Notes under the pieces: model-generated
Seen by the model: only the letters and a program-made list of their open reading frames with translations
Databases searched by the model: none
Told to the model about the DNA's origin: nothing
Position numbers and translations under genes: made by a program
Shown: piece after piece, positions 1 through 9,171 of the stretch
How positions within the stretch are numbered: the stretch's first letter is position 1
How the letters are laid out: the number at the start of each line of letters is the position of its first letter
Assembly (NCBI GenBank): GCA_013076295.1
Contig: RQOL01000729.1
Coordinates: 3,348,001-3,412,000, forward strand
DNA: 64,000 nt
Direction: 5' to 3'
From: Sanderia malayensis
Taxonomy: Eukaryota; Cnidaria; Scyphozoa; Semaeostomeae; Pelagiidae

Positions 1-2
1 TT

Positions 3-218
3 CCACAAAGAAACTTCGCTGTCAACGACATCGTGCTGATCCTTGAAGAAAATACACCTCGCAGTTCATGGCCACTTGGCCGCATCAAAGAAGTCTACAT
101 CAACCAAGGATATGATCTGGTCCGTTCCGTGAAGCTCAGAACGAAATCAACTACACTCGTAAGACCAGTTACGAAACTCGTATTACTAGAAGCTGCTGAT
201 CCTGCTGATCAAGAATAA
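3..218 (+). CDS. BEL/Pao retrotransposon polyprotein, C-terminal end (partial)
   Basis: The frame is open from the window edge and ends at TAA 216-218. The roughly 70 residues contain a VNDIVLILEEN stretch, then a PRSSWPLGRIKEVY stretch, a G-x-x-L-V-R-S-V-K core and an L-V-R-P-V-T-K-L-V-L-L ending. This is the pattern of the small domain (DUF5641 type) that follows the integrase core in BEL/Pao Pol polyproteins. The rest of Pol lies upstream of the window. A purine-rich tract and a TG..CA-bounded LTR follow, as expected for the 3' end of such an element. Family recognition rests on memory of the motif and not on a search. Confidence 0.82.
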   Translation, partial: PQRNFAVNDIVLILEENTPRSSWPLGRIKEVYINQGYDLVRSVKLRTKSTTLVRPVTKLVLLEAADPADQE

Positions 219-305
219 GTAATAACTCAGACTAAACCACTATACCTTTCAAACCTTAATAAATATATAGTAAAGGCTAATCATTTCGCCTTCAAGGGGC
301 CGGAA

Positions 306-787
306 TGTTTGTTTGAAAGCGGATGTGACGTTTCTTTTCCTTTATTTTGTGATTGTTTCAAATGTCATCACTTACCTTGGTTCCCAGCTTCCGTTTTGGA
401 TGCTGCCCAGCTAGGGTTTTAGTTCTTCTTCTCCTTTTTATTCAAGTTTATCTACGGTATCTATCTCTATCTCTGGTGCGTTTGCAAACCAAAGTAAGTG
501 ACTTCTATTTCTACCCACAATGTTCCTTTTCTAGCTTTAGTCTATTTTTTGTTGTTTGATTCAGGAATTTATGCGTTTTATAGATTTCGTTTTCATTAAT
601 TCCTATATCTCTATTTTATTTCGATTCAATTTAATAGTTTACGATTGTTTACATTTTCATGGGCCTAATTTTCGTTTTCTTCATTTACGCTTTAGTTCGA
701 ACCGATTTATATCCATTTATTATGATGTACGATGAGCACGATCTAAGAATGAAATCTCTCTGCTCTATCGTGTTCGAATTCGTTACA
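306..787 (+). repeat. Putative 3' LTR of the BEL/Pao element
   Basis: The 482 bp block starts TGTTTG and ends GTTACA, matching the TG..CA rule. It directly follows a purine-rich tract (AAGGGGCCGGAA, 294-305) that could prime plus-strand synthesis, and lies 88 bp past the Pol stop codon. The 5' LTR is outside the window, so neither LTR identity nor the target-site duplication can be checked. The right edge coincides with loss of homology to the neighbouring alpha-kinase gene. Confidence 0.6.
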
Positions 788-1884
788 GTCGCACCACCCA
801 GATGTAGTTCTTCGGAACTATAGTGAATGAATAGTGGGCCAAACTTTCTGACTTAAGACAATATTCTGAAATATGAGCAGAAATATTTCCATTGTTATTA
901 ATGTGCTTGTAGAAGATGCCTTCAATGAACTCTTCCACAGTCACAAATTCACCATTGTATCTACCCATGTACAGTTTTTTAAATTTAAATGTATCCCCAT
1001 ATTCATCTAGCTTTCTATCCTTTCTTAGTTGCATTTCCAGTTTATGTGCAAAATTTTTTGCTAGTGTGTGCATTTGTACAACCTTCCTTGTATGCTGCTC
1101 AAGGCTTCGGTTTGTTGCATTGATCACATCAACAGCACATTGAAGATATTTCTTGACTACCCATTCTGTTGCACCCAGGTTTTGTGATGATGAATATGCT
1201 TTGAAAGCATTTGTAAAACCGCCTGTCCCAAAAGGTTCCTTGTCAATTTTGAAATCAACGTTTATTCGTTCTCTGGACCATGCCAATGTGGCCATGTCAA
1301 AACTGTGCAGTTCAATTACCTCAGTTGATGATTCGACAACTTTCCCCAACCTTAACATGTCCAAAACAGTCAAACTCTTGGGGATGACAATGTCTTTTCT
1401 TTCGGTATTCTCACCCTTTCCTGTGATCGGCAAACTTGTTCTGGCCAGAATTTTGGGGCGTTTAAAGGCAGGTTCAAGCAGTGGTGAAGCTGAATTTTCA
1501 GCAACACCAACAACTGATGAAACGAATCTAACATATAGCAATTTTAGATCTGGTACTTGCTCCAGCAAGCGACAGGACGGACCTTGTTCTCCAGCCAATA
1601 CATCGCAAAATTGTTCTCGAAAACCTAATCTTGATACAGAATGATTTGTGCAAGCCCTTTTAATGTTGTTCAGACTGACCTCTTGGTGTTTAAAAGGAAC
1701 GAATTCTCTTGGCCCGATCCTACTATACTTCTGTGCTTTGCCAGAGACTTCAGAACTGAGCCTCTCAACAACAATTTCTTCTTTCTTTAAGATTTCTTGC
1801 ATTATATTGTTTGTGTTTCCTTTGCTTCCATCCAGTTCTTTTTTCTTTCATTTGCTGCTTGAAGTTCTTCCATGCAGCAGCCAT
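788..1884 (-). pseudogene. Alpha-kinase domain gene of transposon AK-INT, broken copy 1
   Basis: Read from ATG at 1884 (MAAAW start), this is the same gene as at 35868-37154. One extra base in an A-run near 1790 shifts the frame after about 34 codons; a long frame resumes from about 1802 and runs to the LTR. The kinase part keeps the F-G-T-G-G-F glycine-rich stretch, the W-V-V-K-K-Y-L lysine motif and V-E-E-F-I-E-G. It loses the C-terminal metal-binding part, because homology ends near 825, about 37 bp from the BEL/Pao LTR. Alpha-kinases are atypical Ser/Thr protein kinases (eEF2K, TRPM6/7, myosin heavy-chain kinases). This copy cannot encode an active enzyme. Confidence 0.75.
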
Positions 1885-1958
1885 TTTTCTTCATGTGCAA
1901 ACCAACTGCTTCACATCCAAATTGCGGCTCACGTGCACGTGGGTTCACAGCGTCTCAA

Positions 1959-2341
1959 CAATCTTTGGCGGGAAATACGCGCAAGGCATGATGGTATACT
2001 GTGGCAGCGATAGGGCAGAGAAAATTTTGTTTCACTTTTGTTTTGAAATGAGTTTCATTTTGTTTTGAATTTTTTTGTAAATGATTTCATTTTCATATTG
2101 AAATGAGTTTTATTTTGTTTTGAATTTTTTTGTAATTGATTTAATTTTCATTTTGCCAATGAGTTATGTCAATGATTTCATTTTCATTTTATATCTTCAT
2201 TTTTTTTTTTTTTTTTACTTTCAAGAGCATTTTATTTCAAAATGAAAATCAATTTGTTTTAAAATTAATCTTGTCATTCAATTTATTTTGCAATTTTTCT
2301 TCATTAATAGAAAAACTTGAATGGCAGTGATTGGCCACCAT
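1959..2341 (+). repeat. AK-INT terminal inverted repeat, copy beside alpha-kinase copy 1
   Basis: The block opens with CAATCTTTGGCGGGAAA. It continues through a segment ending GGCAGCGATAGGGCAGAG and a low-complexity run of TTTTGTTTTGAA-like motifs, and ends ...GGCAGTGATTGGCCACCAT. The same block occurs at seven other places in the window, in both orientations. It always sits outside the start codon of either the integrase or the alpha-kinase gene; here the gap to the kinase ATG is 74 bp. Confidence 0.75.
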
Positions 2342-4190
2342 ACTGAAGTAATAACCAAAACAAATGTTCCAATACAAGGAAATGTTGTTTGATTTGGCCT
2401 GTAGAATACATTCTCAATTCCAGTTGCTACTGATTTCACTCCTTTTTACTTTAAATGGCATGCAAAATATCGACGTTTCAGAGCAAAAATAGTGATTTTT
2501 TAAATTACAACAGTCCATTATATTTAAAGTAAACACTCAGATCACTGACTGGCTGAAGCTTTGGACTTAAACTGAAGTAGGATACTCTTTTCCAGTTTGG
2601 GGTCCAGTTCACAGCGATTATGCCACCAACATTACATAGAGGCACCATTTGTTCATGTTGTAGATAATGTGTCATGAAAGGAGTTTCCCATATGGCAAGA
2701 AGATATCAATTGGGTTACTAAACCAAATGATTGGCTCCATCATACTTTTACATTGAGGAATTTTCCTATGGAGACTAGACTGGACACCCCGTCCTTCTTA
2801 AATGTGATAAACAGAAAATCAAGAAAGAGTTCCAAGCAGAATATCAGTGTCATTGGTTTTGAAGTTGAAAGAAAAAATTCTTGACAAGTACATTTATTGA
2901 TGTGTTAATGAGGTTGCGATAATGATGTTCTCAGTATAATTTCTGAACTATAAAAGAAAACAACTTTTGCCAAGGGGAGGGGGATTCTTTTCCACTGTGC
3001 ATTGAAATTGTGTTGATAATGTAAGTAGTTACTGACAAAAATCGAAGATGCTATACTGGACACTGCTTTTTGCTATCATAGAGAATGTTACAGGAAAAGG
3101 GTTTTATTACATATCACAATGATATGTTGAACCGGTTATTAGAGCAATGAATTTTGTACATGTTACTGTGACTTGGGTGAATCGTCATTACAGAGGCTGG
3201 ACCTGACACTATGCACTTGCTAAATACGATGACCAGGAAATCAACAGATAGTTCAAAGTACACTAGCTGGTAACACCAGCTCAGGATGTACTGAATGGAA
3301 ATAGGGAGAAGAGAGTGTGAGTTCTGTTTGATACCAGGAGCCATAAAAGTATCCTAGTCAGTGCAATTTTGGCAGGAAAACTCTTCTGCGTAACATTGGC
3401 CACTGTTAGAAAAATGTTCAATCAGATGAGGTTTTAATATATATCACAATAATATATGAAAATCTTCAGTAGAGCAGAAAATCGTTTTTATATTACTGTG
3501 GCAAAGGTGAATTCCCACTGTAAAGTCAAGTTGTTAGATTAACATTTGTTGCATTTTCTACTCAGGTGATCAAAATGGTACTATCAGTGGCATTTCTGAA
3601 ATTTCAAGAAAACCAACGTTTGGTAAAGGGAAATGTTGTCCAGCTAAGAGTGAAAATAATCTTGACAATAAAAGTGGTTGCTAAGACCGCTGTCAACTTT
3701 AATTGAATTATGGTGGGACATATTGATGTCTTCCATGCAATTATGATCATTGATAGAATGAAGTAGTGATTCGCTGTTGCAAATGCTGTATGCTGTGATG
3801 GCCGAGTGGTTAAGGCATTTGACTCGAAATCAAATGGGATATTCCCTAGCAGGTTCGAATCCTGCTCACATCGATCCTTGCCAGTTATGTTATTTTACTG
3901 TGACACTTTTTGCTATCGTAGAGAATGGCACACCAAAAGGGTTTTATTACATATCTCAAAGCTATGTTGAGCCAGTTATTAGAACAATCAATTTTGTACA
4001 TGTTACTGTGACTTGGAAGAATCATCGTTACAGAGGCTGGACTTCACACTATGTACTTCCTAAATGTGATAAGCAGAAAATGACTTTTTATTGCAAGATG
4101 CAAAATCATTCCAGATAGTCTCGAAATTGTAAGCAAAAAGGATTGCGCTATAAACTTGTTTGATTTTTTAATCAACTGCCCAAAATGATT
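2342..4190 (+). repeat. tRNA-Ser-bearing repeat module, copy 1
   Basis: A ~1.7-1.8 kb non-coding module follows the TIR. It contains a stretch that recurs at 19539, 24299 and, inverted, at 37615. Inside it a ~650 bp segment (TTTTGCTATC...TTTTATTACATATC...) is present twice, before and after the tRNA. Short open frames here are not conserved between copies and I do not regard them as genes. The module ends where satellite starts. Confidence 0.7.
3792..3873 (+). tRNA. tRNA-Ser(CGA)-like, decayed copy
   Basis: This is an 82 nt serine-type tRNA sequence with D-arm, anticodon loop CTCGAAA (anticodon CGA), a variable arm and an intact GGTTCGAATCC B-box. Compared with the intact copies it has an acceptor mismatch (3' strand TCACATC against GCTGTGA) and two other changes, in the anticodon-arm border and the variable arm. 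It is probably a pseudogene or poorly functional. Confidence 0.75.
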
Positions 4191-5167
4191 AATATTAATA
4201 TTCATTCACAAAGAAAATTAATATTCATTCCCACAATTTGCACATGAGTCATGCTAATACATTTAAAGCTTAATGAAAAAATTATTTACTTTTTTTTAGT
4301 GATAGGAACATTTATCCCACAATTTACACATGAATCCATGTGTAAATTGTGGGATAAACTCACTGAAAGCACTTCTAGTTACTTTTTTCAGTGATATTAA
4401 CATTAGCTCCCACAATTTACACAAAAGAAAATAACATTCTTTCCCTCAATTTACACAAAGAAAGTTAATATTCATTCCCACAATTTACACATGAGTAATG
4501 CTAATACATTGAAAACTTGAAAATTGAAATACGTTAAAAAAGTGTTTATTTTTTTTCAGTGATATCAATATTGATTCCAACAAATTGCACATGAATTCAC
4601 TTTAATATATCTAAAGCGTAGTGAAAACACTTTTAGTCATCTTTTTCAGTGATATTAACATTCAATCCCACAATTTGCACATAAATGCACGTAAATACAT
4701 CCAAAACTAATGAACATACAACATTAACATTCGTTTCCACAATTTCCACAATTGAAAATTAACATTCACTCCCCTAATTTACGCTAATGAAAATTAACAT
4801 TCATTTCCATAATTTTCACATGAGTCGCTCTAATACATTGAAAATTTAGTGGATTACACGTTTACTTTCTTGTTTTCAGTGATATTAACATTCCTTCCCA
4901 TGATTTGACCATGCACATGAATTTACACAAATCAAAAGTAACATTCTTTCCCTCAATTTACAGAAAAAAAATTAGTATTCATTCCCATAATTTGCACACG
5001 AGTCATGCTAATGCATTTAAAACTTAGTGAAAAAATTGTTTACTTTTTTTCAGTGATATGAACAATTATCCCACAATTTGCACATGAATCCACCGTAATA
5101 TATCTAAAACTCACTGAAAACACTTCTAGTTACTTTTTTCAGTGATATTAATATTAGATCCCACAAT
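4191..5167. repeat. Degenerate satellite array, block A (left of Polinton)
   Basis: Short units are repeated with much variation. The core is ATTAACATTCATTCCCACAA followed by TTTGCACATGA, and longer ~85-90 bp units add a TAATACATTTAAAACTTAGTGAAAA tail and TTTTCAGTGATATTAAC. No coding capacity is evident. The last ~306 bp (4862-5167) are nearly identical to 17359-17667 on the far side of the Polinton. Confidence 0.8.
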
Positions 5168-5995
5168 AGTAGGAGATGAGGTGGGCGTCCTGGCGCACGC
5201 ATGCGCAGTAGAATTTTTATTATATTTTTTTTTAATGTCACGCATGCGCGAGAGTCTTCGAGAATTGAAAAGAGCATGAACAGTAAAAAATAATGGAAAA
5301 CGACAGGTTGTGGAAAGTTAGTTTGAAGCTGCAAAACATCGCCAAAGCTGATAAAAAACCCATAAAAAGCTTAATAACTAAAAAACGGTTTTGTTTATGA
5401 AAACGATTTTTACAGCAATAAAAAGAAAATCTCTTGATTATATTGAATAAATTATTTCATATTTTTCATGCACTTATAAGATGATAAGAATTTGTTAAAT
5501 AAATCGCAAGAAAACACAAAAATATCGAAGAACTGGCAAATTCACGTTCTCGGCTCGAGATTGAATTCAAAGAACCAATCAGAAACTTTCGAATGCGACG
5601 TTCGAATGTACGCGGCAAATCTCTGTCATGAGAAAGCAGAAACTTCTAGAATCTGGTAAAGTTAGTTTGAAGTTGCAAAACATCGTCAAAGCTGATAAAA
5701 AACCCATAAAAAGCTTAATAACTAAAAAACGGTTTTGTTTATGAAAAAGATTTTTACAGCAATAAAAAGAAAATCTCTTGATTATATTGAATGAATTATT
5801 TCATATTTTTCATGCACTTATAAGATGATAAGAATTTGTTAAATAAATCGCAAGAAAACACAAAAATATCGAAGAACTGGCAAATTCACGTTCTCGGCTC
5901 GAGATTGAATTCAAAGAACCAATCAGAAACTTTCGAATGCGACGTTCGAATGTACGCGTCAAATCTCTGTCATGAGAAAGCAGAAACTTCTGCCT
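5168..5995 (+). repeat. Polinton left TIR with internal ~345 bp tandem duplication
   Basis: The outer ~145 bp (GC-richer, with CGCATGCGC palindromes) is followed by two direct copies of a ~345 bp unit (about 5312-5655 and 5656-5995). Each unit contains an ACTAAAAAACGG stretch, an AACCAATCAGAAAC box and TTCGAATG repeats. The reverse complement of 16512-17353 matches almost throughout, internal duplication included. One perfect three-unit heat-shock element lies at 5639-5651. Confidence 0.88.
5639..5651 (+). promoter_or_regulatory. Perfect three-unit heat-shock element in left TIR
   Basis: GAA-AC-TTC-TA-GAA fits the heat-shock factor consensus of alternating GAA and TTC blocks spaced by two bases. 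It lies at the junction of the two internal TIR repeats. A mirror-image match sits in the right TIR at 16875-16887. Confidence 0.55.
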
Positions 5996-6000
5996 TTCCT

Positions 6001-6300
6001 TCGTTTCAGAAGAAAGATAAAGACTAAAGAATGGTTGTAAGTGCTATTGTTTTTAAATACTAAGCAGGTGTTTTAAAAAACAGCGACAGCTTTGAAAGTT
6101 GGCACGCTTTTCAAATTTCGTAAAACTTTCTTTGAAAAGCTTTAATAAGTTGTTATTATAATTCAGCGACCAAGAGCAAGAAGAAGTGTATTGAGGTATG
6201 TAATGTTAACAGCATAAGACAATGCAATACTTATCATTTTATTATCTGTTTACAAAAACTTCACCTGGCCCGGCTTCTATCATAGACTCGTGCGTGCTCG
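6001..6300. other. Non-coding stretch between left TIR and first Polinton gene
   Basis: This is AT-rich, unique sequence within the window. I see no convincing open frame or structured repeat. It probably holds upstream regulatory sequence for the gene whose TATA box follows. Confidence 0.4.
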
Positions 6301-6308
6301 TATATAAA
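6301..6308 (+). promoter_or_regulatory. TATA box upstream of the RING-like Polinton gene
   Basis: TATATAAA lies ~80 bp before the first recognisable RING codons. TATA boxes at similar distances precede several other genes of this element (7574, 8175, 11163, 11883), so it fits a recurrent promoter design. Confidence 0.55.
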
Positions 6309-6381
6309 CCAGGCCACTCGGAATCTGGAATGACTCGAACCACATTTTTATTCTAGGTTGCCAAGAGAGGAAATTTTCCCC

Positions 6382-7357
6382 GAGGGAAATTGTAGGATAT
6401 GTATGAGTGACGATACGGAGGAGGGAGCTTTTCACTGATGTACCCAGTGCCGGCAGGTGTATCGTGTGGCATGTAGCATACAGTAAGTTGTTGTTGTTGT
6501 TTATTTATTAATTATGCTTTTTTACTTAATAATTGATTATTTTTAATTGGTTATTCTTATGTTTAGATGGAGCGAATACAACAACAACTGTCCGCTGTGC
6601 AGGCTGACGCCAGCAGTATATGTACGGATTGAGGTAGTTTTTAATATAATTTTTACTCATTCTAATGCACATTTTAATGTAAAGATCTTCGCTTAAATCT
6701 TTTTTTTGTATTTTTAGATATTGCAATCAGCGCCTCAACTCAGGACACCGCCGCAAACACCGCCGCGGCGCCGCAAACACCACCGCGGGCACCACTGCGA
6801 GGAGTGCGGAGATCTCTCCGATCTCAGCAAAGAACATCAACACCGTCGATGCGGACTCGCCTGTCCCTGAGATCATCACCGGCATCGATAATATCTATAT
6901 CTCGTCGGTCTCTCAGGGCAGCATCACCAACAACACCACCATCATCACCGATAACAGTATCGTCTTGGAATCTGGAATGGCATTCAAACACATCGGACAA
7001 TCAAAAAGTAAGTTGCATTTTCTCTGCTTCAAATCTTTTTATCCCTACAGCTTTATTTGGAATTAATTCATAATATTAGTGATTATGATTCGTTTATTTT
7101 AGAGTTTGAGAAACATGTATTCATTCATTATTGAAAATGGGACATTAATTGCATTTGAATGTCCGGTGTGTTGGGCACTTTTGCCTTTTCGGGGCATAAA
7201 CCACCGATGCCCTGACGATGATGATGAGGATCAAGGATATGGTAATGATGATGAATTGGATGATGAAATTATGTTGAAGATTTTCGTCCACGCATTAAGA
7301 GATGCTAGTATACAAAAAAAATATATATTAAGTGAAGAACAGGATGATGATGAGTAA
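6382..7357 (+). pseudogene. Spliced RING-like zinc-binding gene of the Polinton, probably decayed
   Basis: Four exons can be proposed: about 6382-6482, 6567-6633, 6718-7007 and 7103-7357, with GT..AG borders at 6483/6566, 6634/6717 and 7008/7102. The first two join in frame and give C-R-I-C, then C-T-Q-C, then C-P-L-C-R, a RING-like cysteine spacing. The last exon gives C-P-V-C-x11-H-x2-C followed by an Asp/Glu-rich tail ending at TAA 7355-7357. Problems: there is an in-frame TGA inside the RING part (after G-A-F-H), no in-frame ATG upstream, and exon 3 is open in a frame that does not follow from exon 2. RING proteins are usually E3 ubiquitin ligases, and viral ones often target host factors; that role is inferred here. 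Confidence 0.45.
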
Positions 7358-7614
7358 CTATGAGTGATTAATGATAATGGTAATGATAATGATAATTGAG
7401 AAAAAGTATTACTGTGTATTCTTATATGCTTCTACCTCTCAACTGCGCAAGCATCATTTTATGGCTCGAACCTTCTTTGAATGATTACATAATCTTTATT
7501 CGAATTGGCATACCTTAATCAGATGGGCTAGAACCGACCTCTTAACTGCGCATGCGCCGGATTTCGAGTAATCTATAAAAACGATCGATTTCACTTATTA
7601 TCTCAGTAGCAAAG
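7358..7614. promoter_or_regulatory. Intergenic promoter region with TATA box at 7574-7580
   Basis: TATAAAA (7574-7580) is 35-41 bp upstream of the ATG at 7615, so transcription should start almost at the start codon. The rest contains GATAAT-type repeats after the preceding stop codon and nothing else I can name. Confidence 0.5.
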
Positions 7615-8145
7615 ATGTTGTTAACATTAGCACACATTATAATTAATGACTTTAGATCATTTCTGCAAAGAACAAAAAAAGATTTGCTCTTAGTCTATTT
7701 GAAGGAACATTTTAGAGATGCAATGGGCATTAATACAAAGGTTCAAGTTTGGCGCATATATCTTGGGAAAGTATACAAGAATTTACACAAGTTTATGGGA
7801 TTTGCTCAAATAAGCGTTAATCTTGGAAATCTACCACAAGCAAAGGATGCTGAAGATGGGTTGCTGATTGAAGAATCTCCGGTGAATGAAGATGGATGGA
7901 AAGACAGGATCAATGACACCTTGAAAACACTATTCAATGAAAGTTTTTCTGATAGAAATGGAAACTTGGGAAGGTTTGCTGTGATACTCCTTTGGATAGA
8001 GAAGCAAATTATCTATCATCACGCAAAGAAACAATACAACATTAGTAGTTTATGGGTGGATTGTTTACTTTATAACATTAAATATGATTGTGTTCTTAGA
8101 GAATGGGGAGATGTTGAAATTACACAAAATGATATCCTCATGTAA
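7615..8145 (+). CDS. 176-aa Polinton protein, possible Bcl-2-like fold (weak)
   Basis: The protein is mostly predicted-helical in character and has no close recognisable relative. Residues 115-131 (N-G-N-L-G-R-F-A-V-I-L-L-W...) resemble the BH1 region of Bcl-2 family proteins, where N-W-G-R is followed by a hydrophobic helix; the Trp is Leu here. A Trp at 164 could sit in a BH2-like position. Bcl-2 homologues are reported in some adintoviruses and other large animal DNA viruses, where they block apoptosis, but the similarity here is short and could be chance. The frame is intact, with a good TATA box just upstream. Confidence 0.5.
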   Translation: MLLTLAHIIINDFRSFLQRTKKDLLLVYLKEHFRDAMGINTKVQVWRIYLGKVYKNLHKFMGFAQISVNLGNLPQAKDAEDGLLIEESPVNEDGWKDRINDTLKTLFNESFSDRNGNLGRFAVILLWIEKQIIYHHAKKQYNISSLWVDCLLYNIKYDCVLREWGDVEITQNDILM

Positions 8146-8174
8146 ATGCGTGTTTTTACTTGTATGCATGGGTC

Positions 8175-8182
8175 TATATAAG
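8175..8182 (+). promoter_or_regulatory. TATA box for the 92-aa basic protein gene
   Basis: TATATAAG sits ~92 bp upstream of the ATG at 8274. The predicted start of transcription near 8205 leaves a ~70 nt leader. Confidence 0.5.
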
Positions 8183-8273
8183 GAATCTGCATCATTACAA
8201 TGCACGCGTTCACGAAACAGCTTTTTCGTCTTAAATTTCTTATAAAAACAATGCATTTACCTCATAAATAAAG

Positions 8274-8552
8274 ATGGGTAAGCGCAAGAGACAGAGTAGA
8301 AAGAAACGGCTCACTAAGAGAATTAGGGGTAAAGGTCTTTTTAAAAACATACAAAATTGGGTTGTGAAAACAGCTATTGCAGCAACACCACTACCAGGGT
8401 TACAGCGAGAGTTGAAACCAACAATATGGAAAAAGGGTTGGAAAAAACCAAAACCCCTACAATTCATCCCTAGGGAATTTTGGAGAGCTGCCGGAGTACC
8501 GAAAAAACAACGCGATAAGTGGGCATATGTAGATGAAGACTTTAAGAAATAG
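8274..8552 (+). CDS. 92-aa very basic Polinton protein
   Basis: The N-terminal 25 residues are dominated by Lys and Arg (MGKRKRQSRKKRL...). They are followed by a hydrophobic segment and a second basic, Pro/Trp-rich stretch. The charge and size suggest a nucleic-acid-binding or virion-core type protein, or a nuclear localisation signal attached to a short domain. No family is recognised. It is the first of two adjacent basic genes (next ATG at 8601), a pairing reminiscent of core-protein genes in adenovirus-like genomes, but that is inference. Confidence 0.6.
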   Translation: MGKRKRQSRKKRLTKRIRGKGLFKNIQNWVVKTAIAATPLPGLQRELKPTIWKKGWKKPKPLQFIPREFWRAAGVPKKQRDKWAYVDEDFKK

Positions 8553-8600
8553 ATTATAAAAGAAGGAAGAACGCTACAATTTAATAGCTATAATATAATC

Positions 8601-9065
8601 ATGGCTAGTATAGCAGCAAGTGTTGTAGCATCAATGCTGATAGACGATATGTTGAAGGATGATGGTGGAGTTGAAGCGACTAAACTAATGACGGGTGAAG
8701 GAAAGTATAAAAGGGATAGAATACGAAAACGTGAAAGGAGAGGAGAGAGGAAATCAACAAACATGGGTTCCGCAATAGCACGGGTAGCAGCTAGGCAAGC
8801 TATTAAACAAGCTGTAAGACAGGGTGGAAGAGCGATAGCAAAACGAGTTAGTAAACAAGCTGTTAAGAAGATAGCATTGAGAGGTGCTAAGAAAGCTGCA
8901 AAAGGTGGAGCAATCGTTGCAGCTGGATATGGTTTAGACACAGCTATGAGGAAAATGCAAGGCGGCCGAAAGCGGAGGATGCGAAGGAAGCTGGTTCGAA
9001 AGAAGCATATGAAAGGTAGACAAAGTGGGACTAGATCTATAAAAATAACAAAAGTAAGAACCTAA
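8601..9065 (+). CDS. 154-aa basic, Ala/Gly-rich Polinton protein with hydrophobic segment
   Basis: The order of parts is a short hydrophobic N-terminus, an Arg/Lys cluster (residues ~36-52), an Ala/Lys repeat-like amphipathic region, and a short G-G-A-I-V-A-A-G-Y-G segment near residues 101-110. A strongly basic tail (R-K-R-R-M-R-R-K) follows. A hydrophobic glycine segment next to a basic tail is seen in minor core or membrane-active virion proteins of adenovirus-like viruses; no homology is claimed. The frame is intact and the gene is 48 bp after the previous stop. Confidence 0.6.
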   Translation: MASIAASVVASMLIDDMLKDDGGVEATKLMTGEGKYKRDRIRKRERRGERKSTNMGSAIARVAARQAIKQAVRQGGRAIAKRVSKQAVKKIALRGAKKAAKGGAIVAAGYGLDTAMRKMQGGRKRRMRRKLVRKKHMKGRQSGTRSIKITKVRT

Positions 9066-9171
9066 CATTTTTAAATGAACAAAATTGAAAGAAATAGATG
9101 AACAAATCTCAGACAAAAAGCTCATTTCCAATAAAAAGTTCGTGGAGATAGGAGCTCGAGAATAATTCATA

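Noticed and set aside
1153..1644. Plus-strand open frames opposite the alpha-kinase gene (also 36412, 42123, 49763, 57403)
   Set aside because: They are the complement of the kinase frame; recognisable motifs exist only on the minus strand.
4191..5167. CRISPR-like array
   Set aside because: Repeats are degenerate, unevenly spaced and without unique spacers, and the genome is eukaryotic.
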